From: Rhodospirillaceae bacterium | GTDB taxonomy: Bacteria > Pseudomonadota > Alphaproteobacteria > Bin65 | Reading direction: 5' to 3' | Length of the DNA stretch: 41,069 bases | Assembly (NCBI GenBank): GCA_028819475.1 | Contig: JAPPLJ010000011.1 | Location: 1 to 41,069, forward strand | Shown here: in pieces, positions 28,510-37,650 of the stretch | Layout: every line of letters begins with the position of its first letter | Position numbering within the stretch: the stretch's first letter is position 1 | Position numbers and translations under genes: made by a program | Notes under the pieces: model-generated | Seen by the model: only the letters and a program-made list of their open reading frames with translations | Databases searched by the model: none | What the model was told of the DNA's origin: nothing

Positions 28510-28547
28510 GGATTGCGCCCGATAATGAGAGTTATCGCGAGCAATCC
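28510..28547. repeat. REP-like palindrome, copy 2
   Basis: The ends GGATTGC and GCAATCC with inner GATAA/TTATC give a perfect-ended hairpin of 38 bases. It is the inverted counterpart of the copy at 28166-28203; the two enclose about 300 bp. Such paired REPs are typical targets of RAYT-type transposases, though none is in the window. Confidence 0.65.
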
Positions 28548-28869
28548 GGCAACGATTCGGGATCGCCGATGGACAGGTACAGGGTCGCCTGCGGAGAGGT
28601 TCTGCAAATCTGGGAATTGGCCTGCCGGACAATGAAGCGCGCCGGAGCCGGCGCTTCCGGCATGAGCTGGGGCTGTCCTTTCCTGCCCCTTTCCGGTTTC
28701 GCTTCCCGATTCCGTCCTTCTGCCTGGCGCGCTGCGGCCTGGCTGCTCGCCCCCGCGCCGGCCGGGCGCAGGCGCCGGCGAGCGTCGAGCCGGCGTCCGA
28801 CACCGGGCAGTCCGGCTGCTCGACTAAAGCCGCCGAATTAAGCGTCGATCGCCGATGAGGAGTAACCCG

Positions 28870-31800
28870 ATGTTCCAGAAATTCTCCAGAATCGCCCTCG
28901 CCGGCGTGCTTCTCCCGGCGTTCCTGTTTCTGTCGAACGGCCCGGACGCGCAGGCGCAGAGCAATCACAGATGCGCCAACTACCCCACGAACTACGTGAC
29001 CGATGGCAGGGCGACGGTGGCCGGCGAAGGCGGCCTCTGCGCCATCGGCGGCGGCGAGCCGGTAGAGCGCAGCAGCGGGAACACCATTCGCTGCGCCACG
29101 GGGAACAAGCCGACCAGGCCGACCGGCCTGACCGCCACGGCTTTCCACGACTCCAGCGAGAGCGGAATCAGGCTCGCCTGGAACGCGCCGGGAAGCGCCA
29201 CGGAGGCCGACAGGAACGTCTGGGCCTACGAGATCTACCGCCGGAACGAAGTCACGGAAACCAAGATGACGCTGTACCATGTCCTCAAGCGGCGTCTCAA
29301 TACCCGTGTCGGAACTCTACCGGCCGGGGAGAACTGGCGAGTCTTTCCGGACAGTTGTTTCGGTCCGACCGCGACGAATCCGGGTATTGGAGCGAACAAC
29401 CCGAACGGCACTTGCGATACGGTGCCGCTCGGCTCCGACTACCGCAAGCGCACGCCCGGCCTGACCTATGCACGTTATAGCCATCTGAACGGTCCGGGTT
29501 GCACTCGCGGCACAACCGGCGCAGTCTTCGTCAACCAGATGCTCTCCTGGGGGAGCGGCAATACGACCTTCGTGGACCCGTTCGTAACGCCGGGGCAAAG
29601 CTACGCCTACCGCGTGGTGGCGCAAACGATCCACTCCGAATTAGATACGACGAACCTCCACGATCATCCGGGAAGAAATTATGCCGGGAAGAGGCGAAGC
29701 GACTGGTCCGTGGCGGCCTCGGCGACATTGACCGCCCGGGCCCCGGGCGCGCCGACCGGCGTGGGCGGGACGCTGGATTCGAGCGGCTTCATCAAGGTGA
29801 GCTGGACGGCGCCGACGGCGACAACGACGACTTCGGGCCCGCAGGGCTACCAGTTGCGGCGCAGTTCGGACAGCGGCAGCACCTGGACCGAATTGCCGAC
29901 TCTGAGGGGTTTAAGCCGTGCGCTCTGCAACTATGGAGGCACTACGGTTTCCTGTGCATCGGCGACCGGTACATTACCGACCAGCCACATCGACAAGAGC
30001 GCCTCCGTTACGGCCAATACCGCCTATATCTACCAGGTGCGGGCGAAGAGGTTCCACTGCATCAACCACGGTCAGATTGGCAACGGATGCACCGACAGCG
30101 AATGGACCGGTTCGTGGTCGACTTCCACGGCTTCGGTGACCACCGGGGGGACGCTGACCCGGGATTCCGCCCTGAAACCCGACAAGGTCATCGTGGACGA
30201 CAGCGGCAACAGGCCCCAGCCCATACCCGTCCCTGCCCAGGAACTCCCGGCGGGATCGGCCACCATCAGCGCGGACAAGACCCAACTGAATCTGCAGGAA
30301 GTGGTCACATTGTCCGCGGCCACCGCCAACGCTCCCGACGGCATCGCTCCCAAATACCACTGGCAGTACCACGGCAACGGACGCTGGCTGGACCTGTACG
30401 CCGGCCAGACATGGGCTCCCAGCTTCACCTACCTGGAAATAAAGCCGCAAATCATGGTGTTTCGCGTCCGGGTCGCCTACGGGACGGAATATGTGGCGGA
30501 CTCGGCGCCCGTGGCCGTGACCTGGGGCAACCCGGACGCGACGGTCACGATCGACGGCGACACCGTCACCTTCAACTCCCCGGCGACCGGCTTGCCGACG
30601 ATCTCGGGGACGGCGCGGGTGGGCGAGACGCTGACGGCGTCTACTTCCGGCATCGCCGACCCGGACGGGCTCGCGGGCGCGACGTTCGCCTACCAATGGA
30701 TATCGAGCCGCGACGGCACGGACACGGACATCGCCGGCGCGACGGCTTCGACATACACGCTGGCGGCCGCGGATGCGGGCGCGGCGATCAAGGTGCGGGT
30801 CGGCTTCAACGACGACAACGGCAACGCCGCGACGCTGACCAGCGCCGCCACGGCCGCGGTGGCGGCGGCGGATGGGGAAGCGCCGCCCAGCGTCGGGAAG
30901 AGCGTGCAGCGGGACACGCAACAGACGGCGGCGACGACGGCGGCGCCGGGACGGGTTCCGGGCCTTCGGGCGTCGCTCACGAGCAGCGGGCACGTGTCCC
31001 TGACCTGGACGGCTCCCGGCGTCGAGGACGACGGCAGCAACGCGCCGGCAATCTACAGGATCGTCCGCAGGGCGGCGGGCGGCGCGTTCGGCCTGTTGAC
31101 CAGCGTTCCGGGCGTTTCGACGACCCACACCGACAGCACGGTGGCGGCGGGAACCAGCTATGTTTACCGGGTCCAGGGGGTGAACGGCGCGGGGAGCGGG
31201 CAGCTCTCTCCCCCGGCGGCGATCGGGGCTCCCCACCCGTTGACGGCGGCCTTCCACGGCCTGCCGAACGGCCATAACGGCAAGAATCTCTTCACGTTCG
31301 AAGTGCGTTTCAGCGAGGACGTCTCCGGCCTGACGGCCGGACCGGTCAAACGGGCGCTCACCGTCGCCAACGGTCGGATCGTCGATGTGACGCGGGCTGT
31401 TTCCGGCAAGAACCGCCGGTGGACGGTGAAGGTCCGCCCGTCCTCGTTCGACGACATCGCGATAGCCCTGGCCGCGACCGCCGACTGTTCGGCGACCGGA
31501 GCCATCTGCGACAGCAACGGGCGCAAGCTCACCGACGCGGTCTCGGCAACGGTGAGCGGTCCCGTCGCCGTCTCGGTCGCCGACGCAAGGGCAAACGAGG
31601 GCCCGGACGCGGCGGTCGCGTTCACGGTGACCCTGAGCCGCGCCGCCGCCGATACGGTGACGGTGGACTACGCCACCCGGGACGGCACGGCGACGGCGGG
31701 CGCGGATTACACGTTTACGCGCGGCACGCTCACTTTCGCCGTTGGCGAAACGGAGAAGACGGTCTCGGTGCCGCTGCTCGACGACGCCCATGACGAGGGC

Positions 31801-33474
31801 GAGGAGACGTTCACGCTGAAACTCACCGGAGCCGCCGGGGCGGTCATCGCCGATGGCGAGGCCACGGGCACGATCGTCAATTCGGACCCGCTGCAGCAGG
31901 TGTGGCTGGCGCGCTTCGGGCGCACGGTGGCGATCCAGACGGTCGAGGCCCTGGAGGGGCGCTTCGCGGTCCGGGCGGGCGCGGCGCCGCGCATGACCGT
32001 CACCGTGATGGGCCAGACGCTGAACCTGTCGCAGACCGGCGAGGGCCAGATACTGACCGCGGCGCTGACCGGGCTGGCGCGGACGTTCGGCGCCACCCCT
32101 CCGAACACTGCGGCGAACGATAACCCGTTCGCACGGCACGATGTCGGCGGCGCCTGGGGCGGGGCCCGGACCGGAACCTGGGGCGGCGCCCGGACCGGCA
32201 CCGGCGCCCCGGCGCCGGCGCGGCGGCCGACGATGCGCGAGCTGCTGCCGGGCAGCGCGTTCCACTTCACGACCGGCGAGGTCTCGGGCCTGGGCGGCGC
32301 GATGACCAGCTGGGGCAAGGTGCTGTCGGACACGTCGAGCGGCGCGGGTAACGGCGGCCTGTCGTTCGCGGGCGAGACCGCGACCGGGGTGCTGGGCGTG
32401 GACTGGGAGGGCGACTGGCTGCTGGCCGGCGTGGCGCTGTCGCGCAGCGTCGAGACCGGCGGCGCCGCCTTCGCGCCGTCGGGTACGGACTACGGCATCG
32501 CGGGGTCTCTCACCATGGTCACGCCCTACCTGCGGGTGCGGGCGGGCGAGGGGCTGTCGTTCTGGAGCGCGCTCGGCTCGGGCGCCGGCGCGATGACGCT
32601 GTCCTGGGACGGCGTCTCCCAGAGCGCGGACATCGCCATGCGGCTGGCGGCCGCCGGCGGCCGGGCCGAGCTGCTCCGGCCGGGGCCCGGCGGCGGGCTG
32701 GCGCTGGCGCTGAAGGCGGACGCCTTCTTCGTGCGCACCAGATCGGCCCGGGTGTCGACTCCCGGGGCCGGCAACCTGGCGGCGGCGACCGGCGACGCCA
32801 GCCGGGTAAGGGCGGTGCTGGAAGGCTCGCGCGCCTTCGCGCTGCCGGACGGCGGCGCGCTGGAGCCGTCGCTGTCGCTCGGGCTGCGCCAGGACGGCGG
32901 CGACGACCAGAGCGGCGCCGGGGTCGAGATCGGCGGCCGGGTGACCTGGCGGGACCCGGAGACGGGGCTGAGCGTCGAGGCGCGCGCCCGGACCCTGATC
33001 GCGCGCAAGGACTCAAACTACCGGGAATGGGGCGCGCACGCGTCGGTGCGCCTGGCGCCGGGCGACCGGGGCCGGGGCCTGTCGTTCAGCCTCAGCCCGG
33101 CCTGGGGCGCGGCGTCGCCGGGCGGGGTCGAGCGGCTGTGGTCGGCGCGCGAGGCGGGCAGCCTGGCGCCCGGCCTCGCGCCGGGCGTCGGGGCAACCGG
33201 CGGATCGGCGGGCAAGTTCCGGGCCCGGCAGCGGCTGGACGGCGGGCTCGGCTACGGCGTCGCCCTGTTCGGCGACCGCTTCACCGGCACGCCCAACCTC
33301 GGATTCGGGATCTCGGACACGGCGCGCGACTACCGCATCGGCTGGCGCCTGACCTCGGCGGTCAGGAACGACCCTGGCTTCGAGCTCAATCTCGACGCCA
33401 CGCGCCAGGAGGCCGTTGGCGGCAATACGCCGGCCCAACACGGCATCATGCTGCAGGGCAGCGTCCGCTGGTGA
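28870..33474 (+). CDS. autotransporter-like adhesin with FN3, Ig-like and Calx-beta domains
   Basis: A 1534-residue exported protein. The ATG at 28870 is preferred over one 15 bp upstream because GAGGAG precedes it and a signal peptide (MFQKFSRIALAGVLLPAFLF) follows. Domains in order: FN3-like about 75-270 with a long insert, FN3 290-430, a beta-rich segment 445-560, an Ig-like repeat about 575-665 (GTARVGETLTAS through AAIKVRVGF), FN3 692-790, and a segment of unknown fold 800-897. A Calx-beta domain at 898-1006 has YATRDGTATAGADYTF and DEGEETFTL. Then come a linker and, from about 1134, a C-terminal beta barrel ending in aromatic Trp (LQGSVRW). It is likely a surface adhesin; calcium binding by Calx-beta is inferred. 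The Gly/Ala/Thr composition is biased. Confidence 0.85.
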   Translation: MFQKFSRIALAGVLLPAFLFLSNGPDAQAQSNHRCANYPTNYVTDGRATVAGEGGLCAIGGGEPVERSSGNTIRCATGNKPTRPTGLTATAFHDSSESGIRLAWNAPGSATEADRNVWAYEIYRRNEVTETKMTLYHVLKRRLNTRVGTLPAGENWRVFPDSCFGPTATNPGIGANNPNGTCDTVPLGSDYRKRTPGLTYARYSHLNGPGCTRGTTGAVFVNQMLSWGSGNTTFVDPFVTPGQSYAYRVVAQTIHSELDTTNLHDHPGRNYAGKRRSDWSVAASATLTARAPGAPTGVGGTLDSSGFIKVSWTAPTATTTTSGPQGYQLRRSSDSGSTWTELPTLRGLSRALCNYGGTTVSCASATGTLPTSHIDKSASVTANTAYIYQVRAKRFHCINHGQIGNGCTDSEWTGSWSTSTASVTTGGTLTRDSALKPDKVIVDDSGNRPQPIPVPAQELPAGSATISADKTQLNLQEVVTLSAATANAPDGIAPKYHWQYHGNGRWLDLYAGQTWAPSFTYLEIKPQIMVFRVRVAYGTEYVADSAPVAVTWGNPDATVTIDGDTVTFNSPATGLPTISGTARVGETLTASTSGIADPDGLAGATFAYQWISSRDGTDTDIAGATASTYTLAAADAGAAIKVRVGFNDDNGNAATLTSAATAAVAAADGEAPPSVGKSVQRDTQQTAATTAAPGRVPGLRASLTSSGHVSLTWTAPGVEDDGSNAPAIYRIVRRAAGGAFGLLTSVPGVSTTHTDSTVAAGTSYVYRVQGVNGAGSGQLSPPAAIGAPHPLTAAFHGLPNGHNGKNLFTFEVRFSEDVSGLTAGPVKRALTVANGRIVDVTRAVSGKNRRWTVKVRPSSFDDIAIALAATADCSATGAICDSNGRKLTDAVSATVSGPVAVSVADARANEGPDAAVAFTVTLSRAAADTVTVDYATRDGTATAGADYTFTRGTLTFAVGETEKTVSVPLLDDAHDEGEETFTLKLTGAAGAVIADGEATGTIVNSDPLQQVWLARFGRTVAIQTVEALEGRFAVRAGAAPRMTVTVMGQTLNLSQTGEGQILTAALTGLARTFGATPPNTAANDNPFARHDVGGAWGGARTGTWGGARTGTGAPAPARRPTMRELLPGSAFHFTTGEVSGLGGAMTSWGKVLSDTSSGAGNGGLSFAGETATGVLGVDWEGDWLLAGVALSRSVETGGAAFAPSGTDYGIAGSLTMVTPYLRVRAGEGLSFWSALGSGAGAMTLSWDGVSQSADIAMRLAAAGGRAELLRPGPGGGLALALKADAFFVRTRSARVSTPGAGNLAAATGDASRVRAVLEGSRAFALPDGGALEPSLSLGLRQDGGDDQSGAGVEIGGRVTWRDPETGLSVEARARTLIARKDSNYREWGAHASVRLAPGDRGRGLSFSLSPAWGAASPGGVERLWSAREAGSLAPGLAPGVGATGGSAGKFRARQRLDGGLGYGVALFGDRFTGTPNLGFGISDTARDYRIGWRLTSAVRNDPGFELNLDATRQEAVGGNTPAQHGIMLQGSVRW
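32148..32206 (+). repeat. internal tandem duplication in the adhesin linker
   Basis: The coding sequence repeats a WGGARTGT unit in tandem (GAWGGARTGT then WGGARTGTG) between the Calx-beta domain and the barrel. It may be a flexible linker that can change length by slippage. Confidence 0.55.
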
Positions 33475-33476
33475 GT

Positions 33477-33493
33477 GTCAGGAAAATTCTGAC
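33477..33493 (+). terminator. small hairpin after the adhesin stop
   Basis: GTCAG and CTGAC pair around a 7-base AT-rich loop, starting 3 bp after the stop codon. No T-run follows, so terminator function is weak. Alternatively it is the edge of the intron-like RNA that follows. Confidence 0.3.
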
Positions 33494-33600
33494 GTGGACA
33501 GCCGGTGAAAGTCCGGCGGGAGGAAAGGTGTAACGAGCCGCCTTCGCCGCGAGCCGTGCGCAGGGCGCCGTGAGGCGTCATGCGAAGCGTCGGTAGCGGT
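33494..33600 (+). ncRNA. possible group II intron RNA remnant
   Basis: The stretch contains GGTGAAAGTCCGG and GAGCCGTGCG, wording typical of the structured RNA preceding group II intron ORFs. It sits immediately before the maturase fragment. It is far too short for complete domains I-IV, and no domain V is found downstream, so it is at best a degenerate remnant. Assignment by pattern recognition only. Confidence 0.35.
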
Positions 33601-34438
33601 GCGTGCGGGCAGGGTTATTGAGCGTCGAAACATGCTGAAAGATTCGGAGTGCCGAGGCTTTATCAGCGGCCGAAGGCAACACCGAGCGCCCGCTTTCGTG
33701 AGGGCGCAAGGGCTCCGCGGCGTCCGAGACCTGCGGGGAACTCCGCAGGGCGCGATTGTGTCGCCGATTCTGGCGAACATCTACCTGCACTACGTCTTCG
33801 ACCTCTGGTTTCAGAGGAGATGGCGCACCCGAAAAGCACGCGGCGAAACACACATAGTGCGTTACGCCGATGATTTCGTGGTCGGATTCCAGCACAGGCA
33901 AGACGCGGAACGGTTTCTGCACGATCTGAAGGAGAGGATGGCCGCGTTTTCACTGGAACTGCACCCTGACAAGACCCGCCTCATCGAGTTCGGCAAGTTC
34001 GCGAGTGAGAACCGCCGGGCACGGGGCGAGCGACGTCCGGAAACCTTCGACTTTCTTGGGTTCACGCACTACTGCCGAACCCAGAGAGACGGAGAATTCG
34101 GGCTTGGGCGCAAACCAGTGGGGAAGCGAGTCGACCGGACCCTACGGCGTATCGGTGCCGAGCTGCGTCGGCGGATGCATCACAACCCTTACGAGGTGGC
34201 CAGATGGCTCGGGAAAATTCTGAACGGATGGCTACGCTACTACGCTGTCCCAACCAGCTCCCGGTCTCTAAAGCGGTTTGCATTCCGTCTTCGGCGAATG
34301 TGGCTGCGGGCTTTACGCCGGCGGTCGCAGATGGACCGGACCAAGCTGGACACGCTGGGCAAGTACACGGAGGTCTCGTGGCCGCCGCTGAAAATCCTGC
34401 ACCCATGGCCCGAAAAGCGGTTTGCCGTCACACACCCG
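33599..34438 (+). pseudogene. group II intron reverse transcriptase/maturase, truncated at both ends
   Basis: The frame encodes the C-terminal half of a group II intron protein: RT block RGTPQGAIVSPILANIYLHY, catalytic HIVRYADDFVVGF, FSLELHPDKTRLIEFG, the thumb with FDFLGFTHYCRTQR, and the maturase domain X (WLGKILNGWLRYYAVPTSSR). The N-terminal RT blocks with the first catalytic Asp are missing. At the 3' side the protein breaks off at HPWPEKRFAVTHP, where relatives continue RWEP and end. The DNA then switches to integrase sequence in another frame. Non-functional as RT on this evidence. Confidence 0.8.
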
Positions 34439-35051
34439 GCGCGAGGACTCCAACCCGTGCAAGGGGCTGCGGCGGCGCAAGACCGGCTTCGAGGCGCACT
34501 ACCTGACGGACGACGAGTTCGCCGCGCTCGGTCGGGCGCTCGACGACGCGGAGGCGGAATGGCCGGCCGCCGTCGCCGCGCTGCGCTTCCTGCTCTACAC
34601 CGGTGCGCGCAAGTCCGAGGCGCTGCGGCTCAAGTGGGAATACGTCCACGGCGACCGCGCGGTGTTGCCGGATTCCAAGACGGGTCCGCGCACGCTCTGG
34701 CTGGCGTCGCCGGCCCGCGCCGTGCTCGCGGCGCAGCAACGGCGTACCAACTGCCCGTGGGTGTTCGCGTCGCCCTGCGGCGACCCTGCGACGGTGGACA
34801 AGGCATGGAACGCGATCCGCGCGGTGGCGGGACTCCCGACGCTGCGCATTCACGATCTCCGCCATAGCCACGCGGCGGTCGCGGTCGGCGGCGGCGAGGG
34901 CCTGCGCGTCGTCGCCGGGCTGCTCGGCCATGCCGATATCAAGACCACCTTCGGCTATGCGCATCTTGCCGAGGACTCCGTGTTCGAGGCCGCGAACCGG
35001 GTCTCGCGCGGCCTTGCAGACATGCTCGACGGCGGGGAGGCAGGCCGATGA
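34422..35051 (+). pseudogene. tyrosine recombinase/integrase, 5'-truncated
   Basis: About 209 residues corresponding to the C-terminal catalytic half of a phage-type integrase. It begins at the NPCKGL position that in the next integrase lies mid-protein (NPCKGI). Catalytic residues remain: Arg in TGARKSEALRLKW, Lys in DSKTGPR, HDLRHSHA, LLGHADIKTTF and Tyr in GYAHL. The N-terminal arm and core-binding domains are missing, replaced by the intron fragment joined at about 34435. It overlaps the next integrase by ATGA (35048-35051), so the pair was an operon. Activity alone is doubtful. Confidence 0.8.
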
Positions 35052-36226
35052 CCGAACGCGCCCGCCTGACCGATGCGCTCGCGCGCGCGGCCCGTCCGCG
35101 CGAGCGCGAATACGCCGTCCACGATACTGCCCTGCAAGGCTTCATGCTGCGCGTCCAACCGAACGGCGCGCGGTCCTGGGTGTTCCGCTTCCGCCGCGCC
35201 GGCACGCCGCGCCGGGTCACGCTCGGCAAGCCCGATGCGGTGAAGGCCGACCAAGCACGCGCCGCCGCGCTCGCCTTCCTCGCGTGCGAGAAGGGCGGCG
35301 GCCAACCCGTGCCCTTTCCCGCTTCCGGCCCGACCCTCAAGGCGTTCGCCGCCGAATACGTCGAGCGGCGCGCGCCGTCGTGGAAGCCGTCCACGGTGGC
35401 AGCCACCATGAGCTATCTCGACAGCGCCATCCTGCCCGCTCTCGGCCATCTGCGCGTCGGCTCGGTCGTGCGGGCCGATATTGCCCGCTTTTTCCACGAA
35501 TACGGGCGCAGGAAGCCGGGCGGGGCGAATCGAAGCCATGACATACTGCGCAACATGTTCGACTGCGCTAGCGCGTGGGGCCATCGGCCCGAAGCCGCCG
35601 GGAACCCGTGCAAGGGGATCGTGCGCTACCGCCGTCCGCCGCGCGGGCGGCTGCTCGGCGCGGACGATCTGGCGAAGCTCGGCGCGGTGCTGCGCCAGCG
35701 CGAAGCCGAAAGCACGGTCTGCGTCGCGGCGGTGCGCCTGCTCCTGCTGACGGGATGCAGGCCGGGCGAGATACGCCGCCTGCGCTGGTCGGAAGTCAAG
35801 CCCGACCGCCTGACCCTGATTGACGCGAAGACCGGGCCGAGGCACGTTCTGCTTGGCGATTCGGCGCGGGAGCTGCTGGCAAGCATCGCCGAAACGGCGA
35901 CCGGGGAGTGGGTGTTTCCGGCGAGCAGGCGGGACGGTCCTTTGAGCAAGCATGACCTTCACTATTTCTGGATCACCACGCGCAACAGGGCCGGGATCGT
36001 GGCGGATGCCCGGCTTCACGATCTCCGTCATGCGCACGCTTCCCACGCGGTCATGAACGGGGAAAGCCTGCATGTCGCGGGTCGCCTGCTTGGGCATCGG
36101 CGGGCCTCCACGACGAACCGCTATGTCCATCTCGACGACGCCACGCTGAGCCAAGCCGCCGAGCGCGTGGCCACGGCGGTTCACCGTAAGCTATCTGATG
36201 GCCTGAGACAGGAATCCGGTCACTGA
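35048..36226 (+). CDS. tyrosine recombinase/integrase
   Basis: A 392-residue complete integrase. The N-terminal DUF4102-like arm domain is at 1-90 (DTALQGFMLRVQPNGARSWV, VTLGKPDAVKADQARAAA). The core-binding SAM-like domain is at about 100-195. The catalytic domain has Arg in TGCRPGEIRRLRW, Lys in DAKTGPRH, HDLRHAHAS, LLGHRRASTTN and Tyr in NRYVHL. It probably mobilised the island carrying the restriction-modification genes. No tRNA or clear attachment site is visible next to it. Paired overlapping integrases resemble recombinase-array elements, though only two genes are present. Confidence 0.93.
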   Translation: MTERARLTDALARAARPREREYAVHDTALQGFMLRVQPNGARSWVFRFRRAGTPRRVTLGKPDAVKADQARAAALAFLACEKGGGQPVPFPASGPTLKAFAAEYVERRAPSWKPSTVAATMSYLDSAILPALGHLRVGSVVRADIARFFHEYGRRKPGGANRSHDILRNMFDCASAWGHRPEAAGNPCKGIVRYRRPPRGRLLGADDLAKLGAVLRQREAESTVCVAAVRLLLLTGCRPGEIRRLRWSEVKPDRLTLIDAKTGPRHVLLGDSARELLASIAETATGEWVFPASRRDGPLSKHDLHYFWITTRNRAGIVADARLHDLRHAHASHAVMNGESLHVAGRLLGHRRASTTNRYVHLDDATLSQAAERVATAVHRKLSDGLRQESGH

Positions 36227-36359
36227 CGCGGTAGCTGGCATTCGGACTCTCAAGTCAGAGGTGCGCCTCTCCGCGTGCGGCGCGCTTGCGACTGGCTCGC
36301 ATCGCCGGGCGACGCACATCAACGTTCCCGGTTGCACTCTGGGACAGATCATGACATAT

Positions 36360-36374
36360 TGTCCGAAATTGACA
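36360..36374. promoter_or_regulatory. small inverted repeat before the methyltransferase gene
   Basis: TGTC-N7-GACA lies 13 bp before the ATG at 36388, within an AT-richer pocket. The methyltransferase has its own N-terminal helix-turn-helix, so this could be an autoregulatory site. The arms are only 4 bp; the call is tentative. Confidence 0.3.
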
Positions 36375-36387
36375 CATAGCTGGCGAC

Positions 36388-37647
36388 ATGAACCCTCAAG
36401 GCACCAGCGAGTTTTCCGAACTGATGACGCGTGCCGGGCTAGGCATTGGAGAAGCTGCCGAGTTGCTAGGCGTCAACGCTCGGACCGTGCGGCGCTACAT
36501 CAATGGCGAGGGGAAGCGTATCGACCGACTGAAGATCGAAAAGCTGCGTGAAGTCGCCAACGCGCGCTGCCCCGCAGATCGTGAGGAAGGATTTCGCTTC
36601 GTTGATATCTTCGCGGGGGTCGGTGGGTTGCGCCGCCCGTTCGAGGAAATCGGTGGTCGCTGCGTGTTCACGTCCGAGTGGGATCGGTTCTGCAAGGAAA
36701 CCTATACAGCAAACTTCCCGGAACCGGCTGACAGCGATCACGAGTTCGTCGGCGACATACGGCCATACGCGAACAAGCCGGAAACCGTACCGCCGCACGA
36801 TGTCCTGTTGGCGGGGTTTCCTTGCCAGCCATTCTCCATTGCGGGCGTATCGAAGAAGAATGCGCTTGGCCAGCCCCATGGCTTCCTGTGCGACACGCAG
36901 GGAACGCTCTTCTATGATCTGGCGAAGATCATTGACCATCACCGGCCGCCCGCCTTTCTGCTTGAGAACGTGAAGAATCTCGAACGGCACGATGGCGGCC
37001 GGACTTTTGCGACAATCATGCATGTGCTTGAGAGTGAACTGGGCTACAGCGTCAAGACGCGAGTCGTGGATTCCTCTCCGTGGGTTCCGCAAAAACGGGA
37101 ACGGATATTCATGGTCGGATTCAGGGAGCCGACGGCTTTTGATTTCGACGAACTCGCAATACCGACTGGCCGGGCACCCACGCTGCGGATCATCTTGGAT
37201 GCCGATGTTGACTCGAAGTACACGCTGACCAAGCATTTGTGGAACTATCTTCAGGACTACAAGAAAAGACACCGGAGCGCAGGAAACGGATTCGGTTATT
37301 CCCTTTTCGGCCCGGATGATGTCGCCCGTACCCTTTCTGCCCGCTACTACAAGGATGGGTCGGAAATCTTGATTCGCCAAGTGGGCAGGCGTCCACGTCG
37401 GCTGACTCCAAGGGAGTGCGCACGGCTGATGGGTTTCGAGAAGCCAGGGGGTAGAGAGTTTAGAATTCCGGTGTCGGACACCCAAGCCTATCGGCAGTTT
37501 GGCAACGCCGTGGTCGTGCCCGTGGTGCGTGCAGTAGCTCAACTTATGAAGCCGCACCTCGCCGAACTGCTCGCAAGAGCGGGGCGCCGCCTCCCTTCAG
37601 CCAACCAGAGCGAATTCCTGTTTCCTGAACCGAGCGCCGCCGTCTGA
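36388..37647 (+). CDS. C5-cytosine DNA methyltransferase with N-terminal HTH
   Basis: A 419-residue Dcm/EcoRII-type methyltransferase. Residues about 10-50 form a helix-turn-helix (GIGEAAELLGVNARTVRRYI). Conserved motifs: I FVDIFAGVGGL, IV GFPCQPFS with the catalytic Cys near 146, VI LLENVKNL, VIII PQKRERIFMVGF, and X QFGNAVVVPVV. The target-recognition region lies between about 270 and 340. It is followed after 3 bp by vsr and then an EcoRII-like endonuclease, so the likely target is the CCWGG type, by analogy. The HTH suggests control of its own operon, which would time restriction after methylation. Confidence 0.93.
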   Translation: MNPQGTSEFSELMTRAGLGIGEAAELLGVNARTVRRYINGEGKRIDRLKIEKLREVANARCPADREEGFRFVDIFAGVGGLRRPFEEIGGRCVFTSEWDRFCKETYTANFPEPADSDHEFVGDIRPYANKPETVPPHDVLLAGFPCQPFSIAGVSKKNALGQPHGFLCDTQGTLFYDLAKIIDHHRPPAFLLENVKNLERHDGGRTFATIMHVLESELGYSVKTRVVDSSPWVPQKRERIFMVGFREPTAFDFDELAIPTGRAPTLRIILDADVDSKYTLTKHLWNYLQDYKKRHRSAGNGFGYSLFGPDDVARTLSARYYKDGSEILIRQVGRRPRRLTPRECARLMGFEKPGGREFRIPVSDTQAYRQFGNAVVVPVVRAVAQLMKPHLAELLARAGRRLPSANQSEFLFPEPSAAV

Positions 37648-37650
37648 GTC

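Larger units (their letters stand above)
27427..28869. other. long non-coding stretch with palindromic repeats
   Basis: No gene is supported over about 1.4 kb. Several frames stay open because of high GC, but none has recognisable motifs. An AT-rich pocket at about 27917-27960 may hold a promoter. Two 38-bp palindromes in inverted orientation (28166 and 28510) and a three-copy 10-bp tandem repeat (28441-28470) are listed separately. The last 250 bp should include the adhesin promoter. Confidence 0.5.

Noticed and set aside
29499..31277. Plus-strand open frame of 592 codons in another frame of the adhesin
   Set aside because: Arg/Asp/Gly-rich shadow of the adhesin, without domains.
29974..32265. 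Minus-strand open frame of 763 codons within the adhesin
   Set aside because: Arg-rich antisense translation; the plus strand shows ordered FN3 and Calx-beta domains.
36227..36387. tRNA or attachment site beside the integrase
   Set aside because: No cloverleaf, T-loop wording or matching direct repeat could be found near the integrase or at the far end of the island.
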